DNA of 64,000 bases from Hyphomicrobium album (lineage in GTDB: Bacteria; Pseudomonadota; Alphaproteobacteria; Rhizobiales; Hyphomicrobiaceae): positions 930,001 through 994,000 of the forward strand of contig NZ_WMBQ01000001.1 in assembly GCF_009708035.1 (NCBI RefSeq). Direction: 5' to 3'. Position 1 is the first letter of the stretch. The number at the start of each line of letters is the position of its first letter. A model generated the notes under the pieces. The model did no database searches, was not told the DNA's origin, and saw only the letters and a list, made by a program, of their open reading frames with translations. This document shows positions 1-7,610 of this stretch, in pieces. Both the position numbers and the translations under genes were made by a program.

Positions 1-308
1 TGAGGCGTGCACGGACCCACGCATAACGCTCACCCGCCGCTAGGCGGGCCATATTTCACGTCCGGTGACACTAAAGTGACGTTTCAGCCCGCGCCCGCGC
101 GCATTTGCAGCTTGCTTTGTCGGGCCTAAGCGCGCATTTTCCCGGCTCGAACTGGCCGGCAGACCGAGCCGCGGCGCTTAGGGCATAGCCCTCCGCCACG
201 AGTTCTTTGAACCAACCATCATTCGAAACACCGAAGGGGCGGTGCGGACACGATCAACGTGCACGCGCCCGCCCATTGTCTTTTTATAGCCTCTAGGAAA
301 CTGACCTC
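1..308. other. Non-coding region upstream of the cold-shock gene
   Basis: No convincing reading frame is seen here. The last part is the probable leader of the cold-shock gene and carries an AGGAA ribosome-binding site at 295-299, nine bases before its ATG. A short direct repeat GTGAC occurs at 65-69 and 76-80. A long leader is common for cold-shock mRNAs, but I could not identify a defined thermosensor fold or a clear promoter. Confidence 0.6.
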
Positions 309-518
309 ATGACCAACGGCACCGTGAAATTCTACAACGCCAGCAAGGGCTACGGCTTCATCGCTCCCGACAACGGCGAGCGTGACGTGTTCGTCCACGC
401 CACCGCCCTGGAGCGTGCCGGCATCCACAGCCTCAACGAAGGCCAGAAGGTCTCGTTCGAAGCTGGCGAGGACCGCAAGAGCGGCAAGGTCTCCGTGCAG
501 ACCATCGAGCTCCTCTAA
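309..518 (+). CDS. Cold-shock domain protein, CspA family
   Basis: This 69-residue protein is a single cold-shock (OB-fold) domain, the usual length of the CspA family. The nucleic-acid-binding motifs are visible: RNP1 as KGYGFI at residues 13-18 and RNP2 as VFVH at 27-30. Family members bind single-stranded RNA and DNA in the cytoplasm, melt RNA secondary structure and help translation in the cold or stationary phase. The ATG is preceded by AGGAA at a normal distance, and a strong intrinsic terminator follows directly, so the gene is probably monocistronic. Bacteria often hold several paralogues, so no specific csp symbol is given. Confidence 0.96.
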   Translation: MTNGTVKFYNASKGYGFIAPDNGERDVFVHATALERAGIHSLNEGQKVSFEAGEDRKSGKVSVQTIELL

Positions 519-526
519 GAATACGA

Positions 527-568
527 GCGGCCGGCGCGCGGGAAATCGCTGCGCCGGCCGCTTTTTTT
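527..568 (+). terminator. Intrinsic terminator of the cold-shock gene
   Basis: A perfect 11-bp GC-rich stem pairs 527-537 with 551-561 around a 13-base loop, followed at once by seven T residues (562-568). It starts eight bases after the cold-shock stop codon. The next gene's ATG lies only four bases beyond the T tract. Confidence 0.95.
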
Positions 569-572
569 GTAT

Positions 573-1217
573 ATGACCGAAGCGTTCCCATTCTACTCGC
601 GGTCCGAGCTCGTCGCCGACGGCGTCGTGCACGTCCTCGGCATCGCCTTCGGCCTCGCCGGCCTCGCGGTGCTGCTCGCCCTGAGCCTCACCCACCTCGA
701 CGCCGCATCCGCCACCGCCGTCCTCGTCTACGGCGCCGGGATGCTCGCCGTCTTCTGCTTCTCCGCCGCCTACAATCTGTCGCTGCGCAGCCGCTGGCGC
801 TGGCTGCTGCGCCGGCTCGACCACGCCGCCATCTACGTGAAGATCGCCGCCACCTACACGCCCTTCGCCGCCTTGAAGCTCGGCGGCACGCCGGGCCTCT
901 TGCTGCTCGCCGCCGTGTGGGGCATCGCCGCCTTCGGCGCCTCCGCGAAGCTGATCGCCCCGGCGCAGCTCGTGCGCACCAGCTACGTCCTCTATCTCGC
1001 GCAGGGCTGGGCCGGCGTGTTCGCCTTCGGCCCGATGGTCGAGGCGCTGTCGAGCACCGCGCTGTGGCTGCTGATCGCCGGCGGCGTGCTCTACACCGTC
1101 GGCGTGATCTTCCACCTGTGGCAGAAGCTGCCCTACAACAATGCCATCTGGCACGGCTGCGTGCTCACGGCATCAGGGCTGCACTTCGCTGCCGTGCTCG
1201 ACGCCGTGCTCATTTAA
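573..1217 (+). CDS. Hemolysin III (HlyIII/TrhA, YqfA) family membrane protein
   Basis: The 214-residue protein begins with the typical YSRSELVADGVVHVLG motif of the HlyIII (PAQR-related) family and continues with about seven hydrophobic segments, for example IAFGLAGLAVLLALSL, ATAVLVYGAGMLAVFCF and LLLLAAVWGIAAFGA. The motif ends of this family carry conserved His, Asp and Ser residues thought to bind metal; HG and H residues near the C-terminus (NNAIWHGCVLTASGLHF) fit. It is an inner-membrane protein linked in other bacteria to membrane-fluidity homeostasis rather than true haemolysis. The ATG at 573 is chosen because the family N-terminus starts there; a TTG six bases upstream lies in the terminator T tract. 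No ribosome-binding site precedes it. Confidence 0.9.
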   Translation: MTEAFPFYSRSELVADGVVHVLGIAFGLAGLAVLLALSLTHLDAASATAVLVYGAGMLAVFCFSAAYNLSLRSRWRWLLRRLDHAAIYVKIAATYTPFAALKLGGTPGLLLLAAVWGIAAFGASAKLIAPAQLVRTSYVLYLAQGWAGVFAFGPMVEALSSTALWLLIAGGVLYTVGVIFHLWQKLPYNNAIWHGCVLTASGLHFAAVLDAVLI

Positions 1218-1350
1218 GACCAAGCCCGCCCCCCCGCATTCCGTCGGCACAGCAAACCCACTACATTGGCAGCGCCCAGCCGATTATCAGAGCCAGCGAC
1301 GAATTAGCCGCTGCAAGTCCAACTAACAATTCATTTGCACAAAGCGATTC
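1218..1350. other. AT-richer intergenic region before the KAP NTPase
   Basis: Base composition drops sharply here from about 70 percent GC to near 50 percent, marking the left edge of the AT-richer segment that continues through the KAP gene. It should contain the promoter of that gene, but I see no box close enough to consensus to annotate. Confidence 0.5.
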
Positions 1351-1362
1351 ATGGGGGTCCTC

Positions 1363-3612
1363 ATGCCAGAGAAAACGAATTCATACCTATTTTCAAACGA
1401 CAGCCCCAATATTGGCTCCCACCTAGATAGACTTGGCTTTGGAGCAATAGCCGAGCGGCTCGCGGCAGCCATTGTGAATCAGGCAACCGATGGCGGCTTA
1501 GTGTTCGGGATAGAGGGTCCTTGGGGCAGCGGAAAGTCGAGTCTCATCGCCCGACTGGAACAAACTCTGAAATCGCGTGACGACCCTCCCGAAATTGTCA
1601 ATTTTTCTCCGTGGCTCATAAAGTCTCGCGACGCCCTACTCGACGCCCTCTTCGAGGACCTAAGCACAGCAATCCGACGAATTGCTACTGCAGCGGAGGA
1701 GAAAAATAACGCCAAAAAGAGCAAGTCCAAGAAAGCTGCCAAAGAGATCGCTGAGAAAGCTGATGCGTTGCTGGGCAGCTACGCTTCGAGCGTCGGTCGA
1801 CTGGCAAAATTAGCGAGGATCGCTGAACTTGTGGTACCTGGAGCTGCTTTGGCGGGCGCAACTTTGGAGGCGGGGTCCAGTTTCATGGAATCCTTCGGCA
1901 AGCCGAAGGAGATTGTTGCCCAGAAGGAGCGCACAGCGACTGCACTGCGAGAGCTCAACAAGCGCATAGTTGTTTTTATAGATGATCTCGACCGATTGGA
2001 GCCGCAGGAAGCCGTCGAAGTGCTTCGACTTGTTCGCGCCGTGGCCGATTTTCCTAACGTCATTTACGTCATGTCGTACGATCGACAATCCGTAACTCAT
2101 ACCCTCGAATCCACCCTGGATATCGAGAATGGCGATGAGTTCATGGAGAAGTTTGTTCAAGTCGATTTTAGGCTTCCGATCCCGGAGGCGTTTGCACTGC
2201 GTCGTTGGTTTCGTGACGAGGTGACCGAACTGTTTTCTTCGCAGTTGCTCGATGCGGAAAATTCCGATCAACGGGATGTTGCACGGCGGCTCAACGAATA
2301 TATCGATAGCGCGGGCGGGCGGTACCTTCAAACACCACGTGATGTTGTTAGGACGTTAAACGCGCTAAGGCTGTATGGTCCGTCCATAGTCGAACAGGTC
2401 TACCTGCCTGACTTGGTGTGGCTTCAGTTGGTTCGCTCAAATGACCCGGAACTGCACAAGTGGGTTGAGGCGCATGTGACTGTCGTGGCTGCAATAGCCG
2501 GGGGCGCATCCGTAAGCAGCGACGCAGAGCAGAGGGCCCTGGACCAACTCAAGAAGGCCCTCGCGTCCCAAGACCGGAAACTTGAAGAGGTCGTTTGGGA
2601 ACTGCACGGGATACTGCCGGGAGTCGACTGGGATACGGACAAAATCAAACACCCGGACGGATGGAAACTGCTCAACGGATTGTCGGACACTCGTCTAAGG
2701 AAATGGGTAACGTTGCGGCGCCTCGGGAGTCCTCACCACTTCCGGTACTATTTCTCACTTACTAAGCCAGAGGGTGTCCTCACCGACGCTCGGCTGCTCT
2801 CCGTTGTCGAGGCTTCGACCGACGCGCAGAATGCCACGGAATCCCTCCGGAAAATCCTCGCACGTCCGGGGGAACCGACAGGCGCTACGCTCGATCGGTT
2901 TCTAGATCGACTGCTTGCCCTATCCTCCGACGAGTTGCCCGCAAGCGCGATTCCCGCACTTCTGGCCGGTCTAGCGAACGTCGTCGACGAAGCCTCAAGC
3001 AAGGGAGGCCGGCACGGGTTGGGGGTCGACTGGCTCGCAGTCGAGGCAGAGCGAGCATTTCGGGAATTGTTTAAGAGGCTGAGCCCCAACGACAGAATGT
3101 TGGTAGTGAAGCAGATGTTCGGCCACGGAAAAGCGATTGGCTGGCTGGTAGGTCTGCTTGCAGACGATGTCTATGCGCGAGGGTTAGCGGGTGAGGATAG
3201 CAAGGGGTCCCACGAGACCTTCTTTGATACAGAAGAGTTCGAGATTGCGCGGTCGGTCTTGGTAGTGCGCTTGAAGAACGCGGGCTCTGCGCTGCTTGAT
3301 GTCCCACGTTTGCTGCCCACGCTGTATGGGTGGAATTACTTGGGGGATCCGTCCGACGTCGCATCCTGGTGCAAGAACCAAATTGAATCTGATGCTGGCT
3401 TGCTAGCTTTCTTGGGAAAGTCCAGGGGCTGGGCGAATGCGACCGGAATTGGTGTTTACTATCCGCTAAACAGGAAGAACCTTTCGGAGTTCATCGACTA
3501 CGATTTGGCAAAAGAGAGAGTGGAAAGGCTCTTCCGCCACGCAGAAGAGCGGGACGTAAGGACTCGCGCCAAGGAGCTATTGGAAGCGTTCAAGCAGGGT
3601 GAGGAGTCCTAG
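1363..3612 (+). CDS. KAP family P-loop NTPase
   Basis: The protein has about 749 residues. Numbering from an upstream in-frame ATG at 1351, the Walker A motif GPWGSGKSS lies at residues 56-64 and Walker B IVVFIDDLDRL at 206-216, the IDDLDR signature of KAP (Kidins220/ARMS, PifA) P-loop NTPases, followed by sensor-type sequence VIYVMSYD. A Lys/Glu-rich stretch (112-137) and a weakly hydrophobic stretch (155-175) are inserted between the Walker motifs, where membrane insertions occur in this family. The long C-terminal part matches nothing I recognise. The second ATG (1363) is preferred because GGGGG lies just upstream. Codon use and GC are clearly lower than in neighbouring genes, which suggests acquisition by transfer. 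Known bacterial members include PifA, a phage-exclusion protein; a defence role here is inference. Confidence 0.9.
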   Translation: MPEKTNSYLFSNDSPNIGSHLDRLGFGAIAERLAAAIVNQATDGGLVFGIEGPWGSGKSSLIARLEQTLKSRDDPPEIVNFSPWLIKSRDALLDALFEDLSTAIRRIATAAEEKNNAKKSKSKKAAKEIAEKADALLGSYASSVGRLAKLARIAELVVPGAALAGATLEAGSSFMESFGKPKEIVAQKERTATALRELNKRIVVFIDDLDRLEPQEAVEVLRLVRAVADFPNVIYVMSYDRQSVTHTLESTLDIENGDEFMEKFVQVDFRLPIPEAFALRRWFRDEVTELFSSQLLDAENSDQRDVARRLNEYIDSAGGRYLQTPRDVVRTLNALRLYGPSIVEQVYLPDLVWLQLVRSNDPELHKWVEAHVTVVAAIAGGASVSSDAEQRALDQLKKALASQDRKLEEVVWELHGILPGVDWDTDKIKHPDGWKLLNGLSDTRLRKWVTLRRLGSPHHFRYYFSLTKPEGVLTDARLLSVVEASTDAQNATESLRKILARPGEPTGATLDRFLDRLLALSSDELPASAIPALLAGLANVVDEASSKGGRHGLGVDWLAVEAERAFRELFKRLSPNDRMLVVKQMFGHGKAIGWLVGLLADDVYARGLAGEDSKGSHETFFDTEEFEIARSVLVVRLKNAGSALLDVPRLLPTLYGWNYLGDPSDVASWCKNQIESDAGLLAFLGKSRGWANATGIGVYYPLNRKNLSEFIDYDLAKERVERLFRHAEERDVRTRAKELLEAFKQGEES

Positions 3613-3994
3613 AGTTCAACTCCGAGGCGGTGTGCTCTACTCCCCCCAACCCCACGATCGCCTTGGCGAGCGCCAGCGCCTCGACGTGGCGCAGCGAGTT
3701 CGGGCTTGCATCTTGAGCTTGCACGCCTCCGGCATGACGCGCTTGCACGCTCCCCTGCTTGCGCGGCTCCGCCACGCCGCCACACCTTTCCTTGCACGCC
3801 TCCGGCATGACGGACGGTGGATAGCGCTCGCGGAAGCTTGTCTGTCCCATCCTCTCGAACTACAGTGAAGAGAACGAAAGGGGAACCTATCTCTTTTCCG
3901 ACCGATGTAAGTCTTGGTGACAGACTGCCGACACACGACTCGGGGCTAAGAGGGTCGGCGGGACCAACGGGGCAGGCGTAAGGGGGCAAGCGAC
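3613..3994. other. Non-coding repeat-containing region downstream of the KAP gene
   Basis: Open frames exist on both strands but none has convincing composition, start or similarity. The stretch contains the same 22-base sequence twice (3718-3739 and 3791-3812) and a partial related copy starting at 3741. A purine-rich AAGGGGGC at its right end is the ribosome-binding site of the next small gene. Confidence 0.6.
3718..3812. repeat. Pair of 22-bp direct repeats
   Basis: CTTGCACGCCTCCGGCATGACG is present identically at 3718-3739 and 3791-3812, 73 bases apart in register. A third partial copy sharing GCTTGCACGC starts at 3741. Such spaced copies right after an AT-rich gene may be dispersed genomic repeats or a boundary of inserted DNA; the window holds no other copy that I found. 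Confidence 0.75.
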
Positions 3995-4216
3995 ATGTGC
4001 AAGCTGCACACCAGCCGGCTGATGCGCGGCGGCGAGTACGCGCTGTGGCGCGGCGGGCGGATCATCCGCTCGGGCAACGTCGGCGAGCGCATCGACGACA
4101 TCGCCTTCGACGCCCTGTCGCTCTCCATCGACGACGGCGTGCGCCTCCTGGAGCGCACCGGCGGCGTGCTCACCACGGACATGGCGCGCGCGACGCTCAG
4201 CGCCTGGTGGGAATGA
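3995..4216 (+). CDS. Small hypothetical protein
   Basis: A 73-residue frame starts with ATG seven bases after a GGGGGC ribosome-binding-type sequence. The product is mixed acidic/basic without signal peptide or membrane segment, with internal sequence SGNVGERIDDIAFDALSLSIDDGVRLLERTGG that looks like a compact alpha/beta fold. I do not recognise a family. It stands alone between repeat-containing spacers. The strong ribosome-binding site and high GC at third codon positions support a real gene, but an alternative overlapping frame of similar length exists. Confidence 0.55.
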   Translation: MCKLHTSRLMRGGEYALWRGGRIIRSGNVGERIDDIAFDALSLSIDDGVRLLERTGGVLTTDMARATLSAWWE

Positions 4217-4807
4217 AGTCGGGCAACGGGCACTAGGCATTGGGCATTGGACCCTCACAGCCTGCCCTACCCTTCCCCACTGCCTATTGCCTATTGCCTA
4301 CTGCCCACTCCGCAAACTTATCCTCCCGCGGAAAGCCTCCCGCATACTCGCTCCACCTTGCCCGACAGAGGGACGCAGCAGCTGAGCGTCTGACGCGGGG
4401 CAGGGACGGTGACCCGGACGAGGCCGCGTGAATGTTTCCGTTCGCACGCGTGTCGCGAGGACCAGCTCGTCCTCTCAAATCCGGGGTCGCAGATCGAGGC
4501 TGTGCAGGCGTGGCAACACACTGCACGGACGCCCTTCGGCAGCGGCGCTCGCCATCCCAGAGCGCAGTCGCCTTACGATCCCGAACGTACAGCCCGGCGT
4601 TGAACGCCATAGGGTGGGATCGGACGGTCGCTGACGATGTGCTTGCACCCTCGGCACGGCAGCACACCGACGCGGGCGCCGAACGGGCGCCGGACTTGTA
4701 ACTAGGATGGCGGCCGCTCGGCGCCCGCGCTCCCTCTTTTGTTGCGCCCACCGACTCGCACTCCGGCGAGCCGGCCGGTTGGCGCGTGGAGAAGGCTTGT
4801 CCGCACC
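4217..4807. other. Long intergenic region with short tandem and inverted repeats
   Basis: No gene is supported in these 591 bases. Near the left end, tandem copies of a GGCATTGG-type unit (4221-4250) face tandem copies of CCTATTG (4278-4308), described separately. The rest is high-GC sequence with several overlapping short frames on both strands, none having family similarity. Confidence 0.55.
4221..4308. repeat. Heptamer tandem repeats in imperfect inverted orientation
   Basis: The left arm (4221-4250) reads as repeats of GGGCA(C/T)TGG-like units, and the right arm (4278-4308) as TGCCTATTGCCTATTGCCTA, the approximate reverse complement of the left. Together they could form a long imperfect hairpin with a 27-base loop. 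This is typical of intergenic short tandemly repeated sequences and probably not coding. Confidence 0.6.
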
Positions 4808-5158
4808 ATGACTGACGACGACGAACCAAGAAGCAGGCGCGAGGCGGAGGCACGCGGACTGCGGCAGCTATGGGCCGTGTTCGCGGGCGACGACAGCGAC
4901 GACGCGCAGCTCATGCGGGCGCGCTTCGTCGCCACGGCGGCGGGTATGGCGCGAGTCTGCACGCGCAAGCCCTGCCGCCGCCGCAAGCGCTGCCTCGGCG
5001 ACCCGCCGCTGTGCATGACAGAGCACCTCGGGCTCATGTATGCGCGGCTGCCGACAGCGTACCGCGCGCTCGGCTTGTACGATCCGGGCGGCAAACACGG
5101 GCGCAGCCAACTGCGGGGTTACGAGCGCGCGTGGCGGCGGCGCGTCAACGATGAATGA
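4808..5158 (+). CDS. Small cysteine- and arginine-rich hypothetical protein
   Basis: The 116-residue product has a charged N-terminus and a central cluster with cysteines at 51, 56, 62 and 69 (CTRKPCRRRKRC, then PLC), a C-x4-C-x5-C-x6-C arrangement that could bind a metal. The C-terminus is basic. Similar short proteins with a KPCRR..RC motif are, as far as I recall, common among Hyphomicrobiales and uncharacterised. ATG at 4808 is taken because the in-frame region upstream looks non-coding. It converges with the DUF533 gene, ending nine bases before that gene's stop. Confidence 0.65.
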   Translation: MTDDDEPRSRREAEARGLRQLWAVFAGDDSDDAQLMRARFVATAAGMARVCTRKPCRRRKRCLGDPPLCMTEHLGLMYARLPTAYRALGLYDPGGKHGRSQLRGYERAWRRRVNDE

Positions 5159-5167
5159 TGAGATCCG

Positions 5168-5989
5168 CTATCCGGCGGCGCGCGTCCGCGCTCCCGCGAG
5201 TTGCGGTGCCTCTGTCGGCGCCTTGGCGCCGCGCACCGCGTCCTCCAGATGCGCGATCAGCTGGTCGTCCAGCGCCAGCGTCGCGGCGAGATATTTGAGA
5301 TACGCGCGCTCGGCCTCGGTGTCGGCGTCGATCGCCAGGGCGCTCGCCAGGTACACCTCGGCGCGCTGCTCGGGCGTCGTCGCACTCGTCGCCAACTCGC
5401 GCGGCGACAGCGGCCGCGTCAGCTCGGCTTCGAGGAAGCGCTGCTCGTCGGCGTTGATGCCGGCGGCGGTGAGGCGTCCGAGAATGGCGGCGCGCTCGGT
5501 CTCGTCAAGTGTGCCGTCGGACAGCGCCGCGGCGATCATGGCGCGCACCAGGAGCAGAGCGTGGTCGCTGGCCGGCGTCGCGGCGGGCAGCGGGCTCGGC
5601 CGCACCGACGGCACGGAGGCGCTCGAGGTATCGGCGCCGACCGGCTGGCCGCTCTTGTAGTTGGAATAGGCGCGGTAGGCGAGGCCGCCCAGCGCCGCCG
5701 CGGCGCCGAGCTTCAGGGCTTCGCCGGCGAACTCGCGGCCGCCCTTGGAGCCGAGCAGCAGCGACGTGATGGCGCCGGCCGCGACACCGCCGGCGACACC
5801 GCCGAGACCCGATGGGAGATTCCCCGCAGCGCCGCCGAGCATGCCGCGGGCGCGCTCGAGCAGGTCGTTCGCGCCGCCGCTCGTGGACGACTGCTGTGGC
5901 GCCTGCGGCTGTCCGTACGGAGCCGGTGCGCCGCCGTGCGAGCCGTTGCCGCCGACCAGCATGTCGAGAATGCGCGTTGCGTCGATCAT
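5168..5989 (-). CDS. DUF533 (YebE/TerB-like) family protein
   Basis: This 273-residue protein starts with MIDATRILDMLVGG, followed by a Gly/Pro/Gln-rich linker, one glycine-rich hydrophobic segment (GVAGGVAAGAITSLLLGS and AAAALGGLAYRAY) and a C-terminal helical TerB-like domain, beginning DHALLLVRAMIAAALSDGTLDETERAAIL. This is the architecture of DUF533 proteins such as E. coli YebE, an inner-membrane protein induced by envelope stress, molecular role unknown. AGGGAAC precedes the ATG at normal spacing. It is probably transcribed alone, convergent with the cysteine-rich small gene. Confidence 0.88.
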   Translation of the reverse strand: MIDATRILDMLVGGNGSHGGAPAPYGQPQAPQQSSTSGGANDLLERARGMLGGAAGNLPSGLGGVAGGVAAGAITSLLLGSKGGREFAGEALKLGAAAALGGLAYRAYSNYKSGQPVGADTSSASVPSVRPSPLPAATPASDHALLLVRAMIAAALSDGTLDETERAAILGRLTAAGINADEQRFLEAELTRPLSPRELATSATTPEQRAEVYLASALAIDADTEAERAYLKYLAATLALDDQLIAHLEDAVRGAKAPTEAPQLAGARTRAAG

Positions 5990-6154
5990 CTTGTGTTCCC
6001 TCGCGATTTCTTATCCTCGCTAGGTAGGGCGCGAGGGTCGCGGGGCAAGTGTGGCGGCAAAGATTGGAAGTGGTCTAAGGCGGTGCGCGGCGGTCACCCT
6101 TGCGACGTGTACGCCGCGTGCTGCGGCGCAGCGTCAGCGGCGCGAGGCGCGGTG

Positions 6155-6685
6155 TCAGCGCTTGCCGAGGCTGAGGCTCTGCACGCCCAGCGGCGCCAGC
6201 TTGGGGCGCAGGCTCGAGATCTGCCCCGAGTTGACGCCGGCCCAGGCAATCTCGCCCGACAGCCGCCCGTATTCGATTTTGGGGCAACGGTTCATCACGA
6301 CCTGCAGACCGGCGGCCTCGGCCGCTTCCGCGGCCACGTCGTTCTTCACGCCGAGCTGCATCCACACGACCTTGAGGCCGAGCTTGTCCTTGAGGCGGAT
6401 CGCCTCGCGCGTCACTTCCAGCGCGGCGTCGGAGTTGCGGAAGATGTCGATGACGTCGACCGGCGCCGGCACGTCGGCGAGCGTCGCGTAAACGGTCTGG
6501 CCGAGGAGCTGCTGCCCCGCGAAGCCGGGATTGATCGGATGCACCGTGTAGCCTTTGCCGAGCAGGTACTTCATGGCGAAGTAGCTCGGCCGCGAGGAGT
6601 TGGCCGAGGCGCCCACGAACGCGAACGCGCGCGCGGCCCGGAGGATGCCGGCGATGTAGTCGTCGCTGTAGCGGTCGTGGTTCAT
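6155..6685 (-). CDS. CoA-binding domain protein (YccU family)
   Basis: The 176-residue protein is a single Rossmann-type CoA_binding_2 domain. The N-terminal glycine motif appears as FAFVGASANSSRPSYFAMKYLLGKGYTV, followed by VHPINPG, which is very characteristic of YccU-like proteins, and by DVIDIFRNSD and VVWMQLGV near the ligand site. Cytoplasmic members bind CoA or related nucleotides; the physiological role is not established. The C-terminus with NRCPKIEY is also typical. It stands upstream of the crotonase-family gene in the opposite order on the same strand, with a 57-bp gap, so co-transcription is possible. Confidence 0.9.
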   Translation of the reverse strand: MNHDRYSDDYIAGILRAARAFAFVGASANSSRPSYFAMKYLLGKGYTVHPINPGFAGQQLLGQTVYATLADVPAPVDVIDIFRNSDAALEVTREAIRLKDKLGLKVVWMQLGVKNDVAAEAAEAAGLQVVMNRCPKIEYGRLSGEIAWAGVNSGQISSLRPKLAPLGVQSLSLGKR

Positions 6686-6742
6686 GCGCGAAGTTATACG
6701 CGGGGCATGTGACGGTGCGATAGTTGGATGCGGCGGGTTGGC

Positions 6743-7579
6743 TCAGCGGCCCTTCCACTCAGGGGGGCGCTTGCCGAGGAAGGCGCCGATGCCCTCCTCC
6801 GCGTCGCGCGTCATCATGTTGTCGACCATCACCTGCGCCGCGTACGCATAGGCCTCGCTGAGCGGCATTTCGGCCTGGGCGTAGAAGGCACGCTTGCCGA
6901 TGGCGACGGTGAGCGGCGATTTGGCGGCGATCGTCTCGGCGAGCGCGATCGCCTGGGGAAGCACTTCGGCGGCGGGGACGGCGCGGTTGATCAGGCCGTA
7001 TTCGACGGCATCGGCGGCGGACAGCATATCGCCCGTCAGCAGCATCTCCATCGCCCGCTTGCGGCCGACGTTGCGCGACAGCGCCACCATCGGCGTCGAG
7101 CAGAAGAGGCCGATGTTGACGCCGGGGGTGCAGAACTGCGCGCTGTCGGCGGCGATGGCGAGGTCGCAGGTGGCGACGAGCTGGCAGCCGGCGGCGGTGG
7201 CGGTGCCCTGCACGGCGGCGATGACCGGTTTCGGGCAGGCGACGATCGCCTGCATCATCGCCGAGCAGCGCGTCATCGCCTCGCTGTAGAAGGCGAGGCC
7301 TTTGTCGGCGTCGGCGCGGTGGGCGGTGAGCTCCTTCAAGTCGTGGCCGGAGGAGAACACGGGGCCATTGGCGGCGAGCACGATGGCCGCGACCGTGGTG
7401 TCGGCGCCGAGCGCGGCGAAAGCCTTATGCAGCGCGTCGAGCATGGCGACCGACAGCGCGTTGCGTGCCGCCGGGCGGTTGAGCGTCAGAACCGCCACGC
7501 CGGGACGCGGCCGCTCGAGATTAAGCAGCGGCTCCTCGGCGGAGGTTGCCTTCGCAGCGGTCATCGTGCGCTCGGACAT
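6743..7579 (-). CDS. Crotonase-superfamily protein, ECHDC3-like, catalytic Glu residues absent
   Basis: The 278-residue product has the crotonase fold: LNRPAARNALS at 33-43, the first oxyanion-hole region FSSGHDL near 75-81 and the second AVQGTATAAGC at 122-132, then CDLAIAADSAQF. It is annotated by similarity as enoyl-CoA hydratase. However the two glutamates that hydrate enoyl-CoA in the rat enzyme (Glu144, Glu164) correspond to Gln133 (AAGCQL) and Gly153 (CTPGVNIG), as in ECHDC3-type proteins, so real hydratase activity is doubtful. It may act as a non-hydratase acyl-CoA processing enzyme. Start is at the first ATG; a second at 7564 is possible. Confidence 0.88.
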   Translation of the reverse strand: MSERTMTAAKATSAEEPLLNLERPRPGVAVLTLNRPAARNALSVAMLDALHKAFAALGADTTVAAIVLAANGPVFSSGHDLKELTAHRADADKGLAFYSEAMTRCSAMMQAIVACPKPVIAAVQGTATAAGCQLVATCDLAIAADSAQFCTPGVNIGLFCSTPMVALSRNVGRKRAMEMLLTGDMLSAADAVEYGLINRAVPAAEVLPQAIALAETIAAKSPLTVAIGKRAFYAQAEMPLSEAYAYAAQVMVDNMMTRDAEEGIGAFLGKRPPEWKGR

Positions 7580-7610
7580 GGTCGGCCTCGTCCTTCCAAG
7601 CGCTGCATCG

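Noticed and set aside
219-1154. Long open frame on the minus strand opposite the csp and HlyIII genes
   Set aside because: It is a composition shadow of the high-GC plus-strand genes; the translation is low-complexity Gly/Glu/Ala without family similarity.
3590-3989. Overlapping minus-strand frames behind the KAP gene
   Set aside because: They run across the 22-bp repeats and the start of the next gene, give unrelated Arg/Ala-rich products and lack ribosome-binding sites.
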